A stretch of DNA of 64,000 nt from Rhizoctonia solani (Eukaryota; Basidiomycota; Agaricomycetes; Cantharellales; Ceratobasidiaceae), in assembly GCF_016906535.1 (NCBI RefSeq), contig NC_057372.1, positions 2,213,501 through 2,277,500 of the forward strand. Direction: 5' to 3'. The notes beneath the pieces were generated by a model. It was not told where the DNA came from, searched no databases, and worked only from the letters and a program-made list of their open reading frames with translations. A program made the translations under genes and the position numbers. This document shows, piece by piece, positions 32,594-43,567 of this stretch; positions within the stretch are counted from its first letter, which is position 1, and each line of letters starts with the position of its first letter.

Positions 32594-33984
32594 ATGTCTT
32601 TTAGCCAGATGTCAGATTGTGAAGTACTTGATATGGTTGCTCAAAATATGATCATTTTAAAAAAAGAATTCTTGCAATTACAAGGCGCATACAAAGCACA
32701 ACATGATCAAATAGCATTGTTAAGGGCAGAACTTGAAGAACATCGCAATCAATCGCGTAATCAACATATATTCTATTCCACCCAAATCCAAGGAGCGGCT
32801 GCTTCCATTCAAGCTGTGCAGGACCAACTACTCCACAATTCCACTACTCGTCCCACGGCCCCACCTCCACCTTCTGGCACGGCCACCTCCACCAATCCCC
32901 CACCCGCTCCTGCGTCTTCCAATTCGGATTTGAAATTTGCTAAACCCAATAAGTTCAGTGGCAAGAAAGAAGACGCCCTCAATTTCATTATTGCCTGCCA
33001 GGCCTATATAAGGGCAAAAGGAGCAAGTAGATCCCACAAGGAGAAAATATTGTGGGTAACGTCATATTTGAAGGTGCAGCAGAAGATTGGGTTCGCCCCT
33101 ATAAAGAAAGGAAGGTTTTCAGGGGAGAAGCGGTCCATTATTGGAAGATATTGACGTATTCTGGGCAGAGTTCACTAAACATTATGTGGACACAAATCGT
33201 GATGAAAAATACCGCCAAAATGGAACAACTTGCGGCAGAAGGCTTCGGTACAAGAATACACCTGGGAATTTCAACAATACTCTGTTTCCCTGGGATATAG
33301 CGACGAAACCCTGCGCAATAAGTACTATGATGGCCTCCAAAACAATATTAAGGACATCATGCTGTCAACTATGTTCCAATGGCGCCGCGCTACTGCCCAA
33401 CAAGTCTATGATAAGGCAGAAGAGATCGCAAACCATATCGAATCTACACGCTATCTCATCCTTCTGTCTCTACAGTCCGCGCCCCTGCCAATGCCGCCCC
33501 ACTACCACTTCCATTCCCCCTTCCACCCGCACTCGTCTCAATGTGGGAGATAATGTTTATATGATTGACCAACCACCCGCGCGCCAAGAAAGGCGCTATT
33601 ACTTCAATTGTTCGCAACTACCTCTGGCAATATGCCAAATGTTGTTGGAATGGAGAATCCAAGGACACCATGATCCCATTCCCCTCCCTAAAAAGGATGA
33701 GCGTCCTGCAGCAGCCGCCCCAGTTAAACCAATTGTTGCCCCTGTCCAGTGTTAGCCACAAGCAAGGGTCCAGGCCCCAGGATCTTGATGGAAGGGGTTT
33801 TGCAAATCTAACCTGCCATGTGTGCGGCGGAAAGGGCCATTTTGCACGCAACTGTCCCTCTAAGCCCATGTCTGGACATGTGGCTAATGTCAAATGGTCT
33901 TGGGAAAGGCCTAAAGAAGAAAATAGGATTGAAGTTGTCTCTGATGAGGAAGAGTCGGGAAAAGGAAAAGCCAAGGCCAACTAA
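32594..33984 (+). pseudogene. gag: Element G Gag, multiple frameshifts
   Basis: The start is MSFSQMSDCEVLD, then a coiled coil (NMIILKKEFLQLQGAYKAQ). The capsid region is spread over several frames: FSGKKEDALNFIIACQAYI, then FEGAAEDWVRPYKE, then FWAEFTKHYVDTN, then EYTWEFQQYSVSLGYSDETL. It ends with a zinc knuckle CHVCGGKGHFARNC near 33820-33861. About five indels separate these pieces. The heptamer G GGA AAA (33957-33963) is kept and the -1 frame is open into pol. Confidence 0.82.
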
Positions 33985-36900
33985 GGAGTAAGGCACTTGG
34001 CTGTATGCTTGCGGATTTGCATTATGTAAACAATGATTTCGAAATACTCTCTTTATGTAATACATCTCAAATATATGCATCATTCTCTGCAAATCCGTGT
34101 GAGACTCCTAAAACCCAAAAATCAAGTTTTTTGGCTAAACCTTTTCAAGGAAAAGCCATGATCAACTCTGGGGCAACTTCTTGCTTCATCCACCCTCTTT
34201 TAGTAGAAACCTATCGGCTTCCAACCTATATACATCCAATTCCCAAGAAACTACGCGTTATTGATGGCCAAGAAATTGATTCTGGCCAAATCACTCATTT
34301 TACTCGGTTTAAATGTACCATTGGCAACCACACCAAAGAATTAGAGTGCCATATTTCCAATATTGGCAACCATCAATTAGTTTTAGGGATGTCGTGGTTA
34401 AAAAAGCACAATCCCCAAATATCATGGGAAAAACATACACTTGTTTTTAACTCGTTATATTGTTCCAATAATTGTCTGTCTGTACCCGCTGTCTTAGAAC
34501 TCAAGGCAGTAGAAGAAATACCACTACCTTATCAAGAATTTTCCAAGGTCTTCTCTGAGGAGGAATCATCCAAACTGCCACCCCACCGGCCTTATGATAT
34601 CGCCATTGAGTTACTCCCGAATGCGTGACCACGACATGGTCCCATATACAATTTAGGTCCAAGGGAGGATGCGGAACTTAAAGAAACCATTGAGAAACAA
34701 CTCAAAGCAGGTTTAATCCGCCCGTCTAAATCCCCTATGGCCTCTCCTATATTATTTGTAAAAAAGAAAAATGGGAAGTTACGCATGTGTGTGGACTATC
34801 GGCGTCTGAACAGTATGACCAAGAAAACGTCTATCCCCTACCTTTGCCACAGAATCTCATCGAGAAATTGCAAGGTGCTAAGATCTTTAGCAAATTTGAT
34901 CTCAAAGCAGGATACAACCTAGTCCGAATCAAAGAAGGCGATGAATGGAAAACCGCTTTCAAAACAAAATACGGACTATTTGAATATTTGGTCATGCCTT
35001 TTGGATTAACAAATGCACCAGCGGCTTTTCAAGACATGATGAATGAGATATTCAGGATCTTCTGGATGTCTACGTCATCATTTATTTGGATGACATTCTG
35101 GTATTCTCTTTGAACGAAAAGGATCACAAAGCTCATGTACGAGAAGTACTTAAAAGGTTACAAGACAATGATCTCTTCTGCAACATTGAAAAATGTCATT
35201 TCCACGTCAAGAAAATCGATTACTTAGGGTTTATTATATCCGAATTTGGCATAGAAGTGGATCAGTCTAAAGTTACAGACGCCATGAACTGGTCAACACC
35301 TAAGAATGTCAAGAACATCCAAGAATTCTTAGGATTCGTAAACTTTTATAGACAATTTATTCCTAATTTTGGCAACATGGCACGACCTCTGTACAACCTG
35401 CTCAAAAAAGATAGTACTTGGAAATGGGAACAGGCGGAACAACAATCCTTTGATGGTCTGAAGAAATGTCTTACATCAGCACCTCTGCTTCTGCAACCAG
35501 ACACCACAAAACAATTTTATGTGGAATGTGACGCCTTGGATTATGCCACTGGAGCGATACTATCTCAACGTAATCTAGAAGGGAAATTAGCCCCTGTAGC
35601 CTATTTATCTAAATCCCTATCCCCAGCTGAAAAGAACTACGATATCTTTGACAAGGAATTACTGGCAGTTATCAGGGCATTTAAAGAATGGCGCCACCTA
35701 CTGGAAGGATCAGAATTACCAGTCCAAGTTCTAACGGATCATAAGAACTTGGAATACTTCTCCACATCACAATCCTTGAATAAACGACAGATTTGATGGG
35801 CAAATTTCCTAGTGGACTATAATTTCCAGATCATTTACAGGCCTGGGGTACAGAATAAAAAGGCCAATATCCTTTCGCGGCGCTACAATTTGGTATCCCT
35901 TGAAGGGGGGTAGAGAACCAAGTTCTCCTGAAACCGGAACTTTTCATTGCATCAATCACCCCGGATCAGGAAATCAATGATTTAATTGGCGAAGCTATTT
36001 ACAAGGATGACCGTCTAAAAGAGATTCTGCTCAAACTCCAGAACAAGGAAAAGGTCTTGGATTGGGAATTAAGAGAAGGACTACTATGGTATCAAGGAAA
36101 AATCTTTGTACCAAAAGACAATACCATTAGGAACCTTATCCTAGAATCTAGGCATGACGCCTTGGCGGCGGGACACCCAGGACAAGCCAGGACATTAGAA
36201 CTTATTTCCAGAAGTTATTACTGGCCATCGCTGAAAAAGTTTGTCAACTCTTATGTCAGCCACTGCGAAACCTGTATCAGGTCCAAACCAACAAATCAAG
36301 TACCTGTAGGGCTGCTAAAGCCATTGCAAATTCCTGAACGCCCCTGGGAAGATATAGCTTATGACATGATTGTGGGATTACCGGTTTCAGAAGGCTTTGA
36401 TGCTATCCTAACCGTGATTGATCGATTTTCAAAAATGGTCCATTTTATTCCTACCCAATCCACAGCGTCGGCTATTGACATTGCCAACTTATTTGTCACA
36501 TACATCTGGAAGTTACATGGCCTCCCCAGGAGTACCGTTTCAGATAGAGGTCCTACATTTAATGCCAAGTTTATTCGTCATCTATATAAAAGGCTAGACA
36601 TCAAGCCTACATATTCTACAGCCTACCATCCTCAAACAGATGGTCAAACAGAACAAATACAACGAGAGGCCAAGATCTTTATACGTATGTTTGGAAATCA
36701 TCGTCAATCAGACTGGGTATCACTATTGCCATTGGCCGAATTTGCCTTGAACAATTTGAAACAGACTTCCACAGGCAAATCCCCCTTCCAAATATGTTAC
36801 GGCTATAATCCAAGATTTACAGTTGGCCAAAAGTCAGACGAGTCAGTCCCTAATGCAGACAAACATGCAGAATTCTTAGAAAAGGGCTATGATGAAGTCA

Positions 36901-37436
36901 AGGCAACGTTATCAATATCCCAAGAAAGGATGAAACACTTCTACGATCAACGTCACAGAGAAGAAGAAGAAATTCAAGTAGGGAACAAAGTTTGGCTAAG
37001 TCATCAGAATATATCCACCGATAGACCATCCATCAAGCTTAGCCACAAAAAGCTAGGTCCCTACTTGGTAATTGAAAAAATTGGATCGCATGCGTACAAA
37101 TTACAACTACCTCATACCATGCGCATACATCCAGTCTTTCACATTAATCTTCTGACAAAATTCCATCCTGACCCTCATGGACGCGACCCTCCTCAACCTG
37201 CACCTATTATTACAAAAGAAGGCGAGGAAGAATATGAAGTTGAAAGAATCCTGGACAGCAAATGGAAAGGGCGTGGCAAATCAAAGAAACTCTGGTATTT
37301 AGTTAAGTGGAAGGGATACGACAAAGGAAGCAACTCGTGGGAACCAGTGGATAATGTGGGTAACGCTCAAGAAGCCATAGAAGAATTCCACATGGAACAT
37401 CCTGATGCAGTTAGTGTCATAAACAGAGGAAAATAG
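33963..37436 (+). pseudogene. pol: Element G Pol, multiple lesions, protease Asp lost
   Basis: The protease reads INSGATSCFIH, with Asn (AAC 34164-34166) for the catalytic Asp, consistent with a CpG transition. Stops are at TGA 34626-34628 and TGA 35794-35796. Frameshifts occur near 34825, near 35058 (before YLDDILVFS is restored) and near 35910. From 36057 to 37436 one frame of 459 residues covers the integrase zinc finger (HDALAAGHPG...CETC), core (DRGPTFNAKF, TDGQTEQIQ) and chromodomain ([28 protein letters not shown]). The polyprotein cannot be made. Confidence 0.9.
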
Positions 37437-37444
37437 AACTAGCC

Positions 37445-37473
37445 GGAATTGAACCAGCTTGACCACTAAGCCA
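37445..37473 (-). other. tRNA-like fragment in the 3' untranslated part of G
   Basis: The reverse strand reads TGGCTTAGTGGT (A-box-like, 37473-37462) and then GGTTCAATTCC (B-box-like, 37455-37445), with only six bases between. GCTT/AAGC could form a D arm and GCTGG/CCGGC a T arm, but there is no room for an anticodon arm. It may be a deleted tRNA or SINE fragment, or a chance match. Confidence 0.3.
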
Positions 37474-37610
37474 TAGAGCCCTATTATTCCTCTGCTGACA
37501 ACCCATGATTACACCTGCTACCCCCCAAATTTGGGCTTGGGCCAGCATGCAACCACTTGTACTGGTCATGTGACCGTGTCCAGGACAGTTAGAGCTTGAA
37601 GAGGGGGTAA

Positions 37611-38061
37611 TGTCATGACCATCATTGGCATGACATGATTTTTTACTATTTTTTCTACCTTTTTTCCGAGATAGTTTCCTTTTTTGGTATATATTTATGA
37701 CTCATCAAGATCACATGACATATTTGATATATGATGTGAAATTGTAAATGACTCACTGTTTTGTATTGTTGTTTTTGATGTGGCTCTTCTCATGTATTTA
37801 AACCAGGTCAAGTCGCCGCTAAAACAGCAAGACTTGACCTCTTTGTCAATTCACCTTAGCTCTTATACACACCCTTAGCCCAGGCCCCTTGTTGGCCATT
37901 AGTGCTCATTACTTAAATTGTTAACCAGGCCGTTGTTGCCCTCTACCCACCTATCATAACCCCCGGGCCCTAGTCGCCCTCTACCTGTCTCATAGTCCAT
38001 TGGTGATAGTGCCACGGACTTTAAGCCCTCTTGAACCATAGGTCCGAGCTGAGTCGTGACA
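37611..38061 (+). repeat. 3' LTR of element G
   Basis: A 451-bp copy of 31169-31620. The differences noted are CACGTGAC to CACATGAC, CCAAGC versus CCGAGC, and one C in a C run. It is preceded by the purine tract GAAGAGGGGGTAA and followed by the TSD CCTTT. Confidence 0.94.
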
Positions 38062-38079
38062 CCTTTAAGGGGGGGGCAA

Positions 38080-38641
38080 TGTTACAAACCCCTAAGTTAC
38101 ACTATTGGAATCTCCTCTTTTTTCTAATATTTTTACTATTTTTTACGGACTCTATATCTGTTGTTTTTCAATCACGTGATCTTGGCGCTTATTATGCCGA
38201 GAGGCCGCGCCGAGATGCCGTGCCAAGGGCGCCAAGGGGAAATCCACGCTTCTGCGCAGCCTGCAGCACACTTCTCATTTGTTATACGTACTTCCTTTCA
38301 CACGCGCACAGACCATGTAAATAGTGCGCCTCTGTCTATATATACAGCAGGGAAATTGCTTGGAACCACCAAGTTGATTTTACCTTGTCTCATATTCATT
38401 GAGGAGGATTAGTCAGCCAGCTAAGTAGCCGGCCCCCAGTAGTACTTAGACGCTCACCACCCCTTCTTAACTCACCACACCTCCAGGCCTACGGCCCCCT
38501 TGCATTAATTAGCAGTAGCAGTCCGCCTTAAGCGGAAGTAGTATAGCCTTAGTAGTTAGATTACATACGTATTGCTTGTAGTAGTACGGCCTTAAGCGCC
38601 CACTCCACCAGCGTGTGCCCACCTTACAGTGGTGCACGACA
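38080..38641 (+). repeat. 3' LTR of element C
   Basis: A 562-bp LTR preceded by the C pol stop codon (38066-38068) and the polypurine tract AAGGGGGGGCAA. It pairs with 12854-13415 and ends GCACGACA at 38641, followed by the TSD AGCGC and the remaining leader of B. Confidence 0.95.
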
Positions 38642-38987
38642 AGCGCTAAACCTTTGTCTCAACCAACCTAGCATTGGACAGTCCTTTCAACCAATCAGCA
38701 GCCGTGAGCGGGCGTGATGTGGAGCAGGTTTTCTGCAAGCGGGTGGATTGACTGTCTAAGGTTGCAGGTAGAGGGTGCAGTGACCGGGGGTATGCAGACA
38801 ATTAAGACCTGTCTGCCTTGTAGTAATTTGGTACTAGGTGGGACCGACGCTGGTTTGATTATTAACAGCAAAAGGCGAGTCCGATCACCTGATTTCCCTC
38901 GTACTAGTACAGGAGGCTCTCTCGTTTGTTGGATCTAAGTGGTTGGGTACAGAACGGTTTGCAACCAACGTAAGGTCAATTACCTAG
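38642..38987 (-). other. 5' leader and primer-binding site of element B (displaced by C)
   Basis: This is the B sequence between its 5' LTR and gag, cut off from gag (12779) by the 26-kb C nest. It resembles the leaders of A (6992-7432) and E (44914-45413). The PBS complement AGGTCAATTACCT is at 38973-38985 and matches AGGTAATTGACCT at 39237-39249 in the LTR perfectly. No open frame of note is present. Confidence 0.85.
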
Positions 38988-39554
38988 TGTCCTAGACGTC
39001 TGTAAGGACGTTGAGGAAGGGGGGCGCTTGCGGCCGGATGTATCTAAGTGGGAAACTGCGTAAGGCAGCGGCAAGCTATCCTACGACAACGACCAGCTAT
39101 ACTACGGTGACCAAGGCCGTAAGGGCAATGACCAGCTATGTAACTACAACAAGGAGGCCGCTTAAGGCGGTGTGTACTGAGTGACTAAGTAGGTTACTGG
39201 GCTTAAGGCCCTTGTACAGTGGTGGGATGCAACAAGAGGTAATTGACCTGGGTGTTACCATGGTTGGTTGGCCTCCTTATATATTACAGAGGTGAACTAA
39301 TTACAAATATACTATATGCAATACCATGACCAATAAGAACCCCGCTCCGCAGTTGGCCTTACTCATGCGTACGTGTCACTGACGTGTCATGATGACGTCA
39401 TAGGTGGAGGTGGCTACGTATGCTGAGATAAGCGCGGATGGGGACGTGGCTTGGCGCTTAGTGTATGATATAAGCGCCGAAGTCACGTGATTGAAAATGT
39501 TGTCTGTTTATCTTTGTTTAAATTCGAGAAATTGGGAATAAATTCCCTGGTATT
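38988..39554 (-). repeat. 5' LTR of element B, split by E
   Basis: This is the first 567 bp on the plus strand of the B 5' LTR. It is interrupted after GGTATT by element E; the last bases GATTGTGTCTACAACA are at 46003-46018. E's target duplication GTATT is at 39550-39554 and 45998-46002. Against the copy at 890-1472 the differences are CpG transitions. At two CpGs each copy lost a different strand's C (CA versus TG). Confidence 0.93.
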
Positions 39555-40136
39555 TGTCCTAGACGTCCGTAGGGTCGTCTAGGTAGCGGGCGCTTGTGGC
39601 CGTATAGGACTAAGTGAGAACCGCTTAAGGCGGTGAGGAGGCTACCTACGACGACTAACTATCTAAGTACAATGACCAAAGCCCTAATGGCAATGGCAAG
39701 CTATGTATCTACGATGAGGAAGTCGCTTAAGGCGACAAGTACAGGTGGGGGGACTAAGTAATTGCTGGCCTAAGGCCTCGTACAGTTGGGGGATGCGACA
39801 AGAGGTAATTGACCTGGGTGTTACCATGGTCGGTTGGCCTCCTTATATATTCTACAGAGTGACTAATTACAAATACATCATATCAATATAGAATCCAATA
39901 AGAACCCCGCTCCGCAGTCGGCCTTACTCATGCATACGTGTCACTGACGTGTCATAGTGATGTCATCAGGTGGAGGTGGCTACGTATGCTGAGATAAGCG
40001 CGGAAGGGGACGTGGCTCGGCGCTTAGCGTGTGATATAAGCGCCGAGGTCACGTGATCGAAAATGTTGTCCGTTTGCCTTTGTTTAAATCCGAGAAAATG
40101 GGAATAAATTCCCTGGTATTGAGTGTGTCTACGACA
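39555..40136 (-). repeat. 3' LTR of element E
   Basis: A 582-bp LTR beginning TGTCCTAGACGTCCG and ending CTACGACA. One hairpin reads GTCGC-CTTAA-GCGAC on the sense strand; its twin in the other LTR reads GTTGC-CTTAA-GCAAC, so both arms changed together. Confidence 0.94.
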
Positions 40137-43100
40137 CTGCCCCCCCTCTAAGGGCCTTGGCAGCGCCAAGGGCCTTCTTTTTCATTTCTTTTTTGTATTT
40201 TTCTAAAATTTTTTTGGCGTTTCTCAGGTTTTCTCGTGGCTCCCATGTGTTTTCTTCGGACCCATAACCCTTCCATTTGACTTGGAAGAACCATTTTCCG
40301 TCTCGTTCCTCAGCATCCGTGATTCCTTCCACTTCGTATTCTTCTTCCCCGTCCACGGTGACCGGTGGAGGGCGGTTTTTGAAGTTGCGCTTCTTGTCCC
40401 TTTTGACCTTTGACAGAAGCCCCACGTAGAAAACATTGTGGATTCTCATTGTTGATGGGAGTTCCAACCGGTATGCTTGGTCTGAGATCTTCTCGGTTAC
40501 TTTGAAGGGACCTAGGCGTTGTTCGGATAGCTTAGGACTCAGGGTCCTTAGCTTTATGTTTTTGGCGTCTAGCCAGGCCTCTTCACCAATCTCAAATTCT
40601 AATGGTTCTCCCGTTTCTCCCGCAGTCATTCGAGTTTTGGATTGTTGGAGTGCAGCTTTGATTTCCCGCCATTGTGCTTCCATTTGAGTGGCCATATTGT
40701 CGGCTTCCGGGACATTGGTTGGGACGTTACTTGGGGTAAGTGATGGTTCCCATCCATACAGTGCTTTGAACGGGGATTTGCCGGTGCTACTATGTACTGC
40801 GTTATTGTAGGCAAATTCCGCCATGGGTAACCATTTGACCCAGTCCTTCTGGTTGATTCCTGAGTAGGCCCGCAAAAAGTGCTCAACTGTGGGGTTCACA
40901 TGTTCTGTCTGTCCATCGCTTTGGGGGTGGTATGCCAAGGAAAAGTGGGGGTCTATTCCTAGGCGCTGGTACAACGCCCTAAGGAATTTGTTATTGAAAA
41001 CCCTTCCACGATCCGATACTGTTTTTCTCGGGCATTCCGTAGCGTTTCCAGACGTGTTGTAGGAATAGCTCCGCTAGTGCCGGTGCCTTGAGCTTCTTGG
41101 AACATTCCACCAGGATGACGTACTTTGTGAAGCTGTCTACAATGACTAGGATGGAGTCACTGTTACCGTCCTTTGGTAAGTCAACAATCATGTCGTAGGA
41201 GATATGTTGCCATGGCCTAGTGGGAAGCTCGAGGGGTTGAGGAGGGATCGAGGAGTACCTTGGCTTCCGTATCCGTTGGCAGGTCTCACAGGAATCTACG
41301 TGCCAATAAGTGTCGGCCCAGATGCCTGGCCAGTAATAGGCGCGTGAGATTAGCTCCAGGGTCCTTTGTCTTCCTGGGTGGCCTGACAGCGGGCTATCAT
41401 GGTAGATACGCAGGAGGTCCGTCCGCAAGGTCCCAACATCTGGTACCACAATCCTCCCCTGGTAGAACAACAGGCCAGCTTCCATTTCGTAGTCCTTGAA
41501 CGCCCGTTTGATGGAAGGGGGCGCCTTGGATTCGTTCTGGAGGAATTGGAGGATTTCCTCCAGTGATTCATCCTGGTCCAGGGATGCTTCGATCTGGCGC
41601 TGTAGTTCCTTCTCAGGGATTACCAAGGCAACGTTGGCAAATATAGGTTCTGGCAGCATGGACTGGGGTTCCGGTGGAATATCGGCATGGTCTGATTGTC
41701 ATGACAGGGCGTCTGGCTTCCCTGACTGTTTCCCGGGCCTATATACAATTTGGAAGTTGTAGCCTGCCAGGAGGAGATGCCATTGTGCATGGCGGCGGTT
41801 GAAGGTCCAAGATTCCTTCCAGTATTCCAAGTTACGGTGATTGGTGAATACGGTGATGGGATGTAGGGTCCCCTCCAAAAATATGCGCCAATACTCAAAG
41901 GAGCGAATGATCGCTAGGAGCTCCTTATCGTGTGTATCGTAGTTTTGCTCGGCTCCTTTGAATGATTCGGAAAGGAAACCAAGGGGGTGTAGGCAACCGT
42001 CTTCCTGCCGTTGACTGAGTATAGAACCAAGGGCCGCGCCGGATGCATCCGTCTCCAGGAAGTAGGGTTTGGTAGGATTGGCATGGCAGAGGACAGGGGC
42101 GTTGGTGATCGCGTCCTTCAAACCTTGGAAGGCTTCCTGTTCCTTTGCATCCCATTTCCAAGGGGTGTCCTTCTTGACCAGGTTATGTAATGGCCTGGCC
42201 ATGTGGCTGAAATTGGCGACAAACCGGCGGAGGAAATTTGCAAACCCCAAGAATGACTGAACTTCCTTGACCTTGGTGGGCGTAGGCCACTCTTGTACCG
42301 CCTGGATTTTGAGCCTATCCAGGCTAAAACCTTTGTCTGACACAATGATCCCTAGGTATTCTACAGATGTGACGTGGAAGGTACACTTTGATGCCTTGCA
42401 AAACAATTGGTTATCCATCAGGCGCTGTAGAACTTCATGTACGTGCTGTGTGTGGGAAGCGTCATCCTTAGAGTAGATCAGGATGTCATCGAGATAGATG
42501 ATGACGCATACATCAAGCAGGTCTTTGAACAGTTCGTTCATGAAGTGTTGGAAGGCAGCGGGAGCGTTAGTTAGGCCAAATGTCATTACTAGGGACTCGT
42601 ACAACCCATACTTGGTACGGAAAGCAGTTTTCCACTCGTCACCTTCTTTGACACGGACATTGTTGTAACCCCATCTTAGGTCTAGTTTAGTGAAAATCTT
42701 GGCACCACGGAGCTGGGCCATGAGGTCATCTGGACGGGGCAGTGGGTACACATTTTTCTTTGTCCGATTGTTGAGGCAACGGTAGTCAACTACTAAGTGG
42801 CGGGAACCATCCTTTTTTGGGACAAACATGACGGGGGAACTAATAGGGGATTTGCTGGGTCTAATCTTGCCCGCTTTGAGCTCGTCCCTGAGCCAATCCC
42901 TGAGTGTGGCGGATTTGGCGTCGGTCATGCTATAGAGAGGCGAGTTCAGGGGTCCTTCTTCCGTCAGTTCAATCCCAATATCATAGTGCCGGTGGGGGGG
43001 AAGCTTATTGAATTCTTCTTCCCCGAATACCTTAGCATATTGATGGTACTCAGGGGGTACTCCTTCAAGAGGGTTCTTGTCAGCTTCTTCCTCCTCGGCG

Positions 43101-43567
43101 ATGGCCACATGTTCTGGTGGAGTATGCGGGAAGGAGAGGGTGCGCGTATTCCAATCTATTTCCGGGTTGTGGGCATCCAACCATTTCAATCCTAAGATGG
43201 CGGCGTGAGACCCTGTGTTGCAAATGAGGAATGTCTCAGTCATGCGTTTGCCATCAAAGGAGAAGGTTAGGTTAGCCTTCTTCCAGATTTTGCCAGCCTG
43301 GGGGCTCGACCCATTGAGCATAGTGACGGTGCGGGGTAGTGGTAGATCTATGAGGGGTAGGCGTAATGCCTCGGCGGTACGGGGGTGGAGAAATGATGAT
43401 GTGGCGCCTGAGTCTATCAGGACTTCTAGTGTTTCCGCTTGCTTCTCTGGCTTAATTGAAATCGTAAAAAGGGGAGAGATTCTATTGTTACTATTTGATA
43501 TGTTACAGATTTCAACAAGCCCAGAGTCCTTGGGGTCCTTGCGCGCGGCAGCAGGTACCCTTACTCT
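40129..43567 (-). pseudogene. pol: Element E Pol, one stop and one frameshift
   Basis: Open in the -1 frame from the heptamer 43567-43573. It contains protease DSGATSSFLHPRTAEALRL, RT YLDDILIYS and RNase H TDASGAALGS. The tether after RNase H has TGA at 41701-41699 (SGKPDALS-stop), probably from CGA. In the integrase core an extra A in an A run near 41028 shifts the frame after YGMPEK; the next frame restarts at 40974 with YQRLGIDPHFS and runs through the integrase C-terminus and chromodomain (EYEVEGITDAEERD, FQVKWKGYG) to a stop inside the LTR. The zinc finger is intact (HDSPLSGHPG...CETC). Confidence 0.92.

Larger units (their letters stand above)
31169..38061 (+). mobile_element. Retrotransposon G (Ty3/gypsy chromovirus), decayed coding region
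   Basis: G lies at the stop codon of C pol, with TSD CCTTT at 31164-31168 and 38062-38066. The layout is 5' LTR 31169-31620, PBS 31623-31634, a ~970-nt leader with a broken coiled-coil frame, gag 32594-33984, pol 33963-37436, a ~175-nt 3' untranslated stretch, and 3' LTR 37611-38061. The LTRs differ by about two CpG transitions and one indel. The coding region has many frameshifts and stops, far more than the LTR divergence would suggest. It therefore probably moved as a defective copy using enzymes supplied in trans (inference). Confidence 0.93.
12854..38641 (+). mobile_element. Retrotransposon C (Ty3/gypsy chromovirus), host of F, D and G
   Basis: C lies in the B leader, with TSD AGCGC at 12849-12853 and 38642-38646. 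Its own parts are the 5' LTR 12854-13415, PBS 13418-13430, gag 13935-15100, pol 15094-17608 + 30264-31168 + 38062-38068, the polypurine tract AAGGGGGGGCAA just before 38080, and the 3' LTR 38080-38641. F (with D inside) and G fill the gaps. The paired 562-bp LTRs show about six differences by eye, all CpG transitions. Its coding region is broken by a frameshift in gag and a stop in pol. Confidence 0.94.

Noticed and set aside
13415..38080. tRNA-type primer-binding sites (TGG...) after the LTRs
   Set aside because: None of the seven elements has TGG at the LTR boundary; the self-complementary sites explain priming better.
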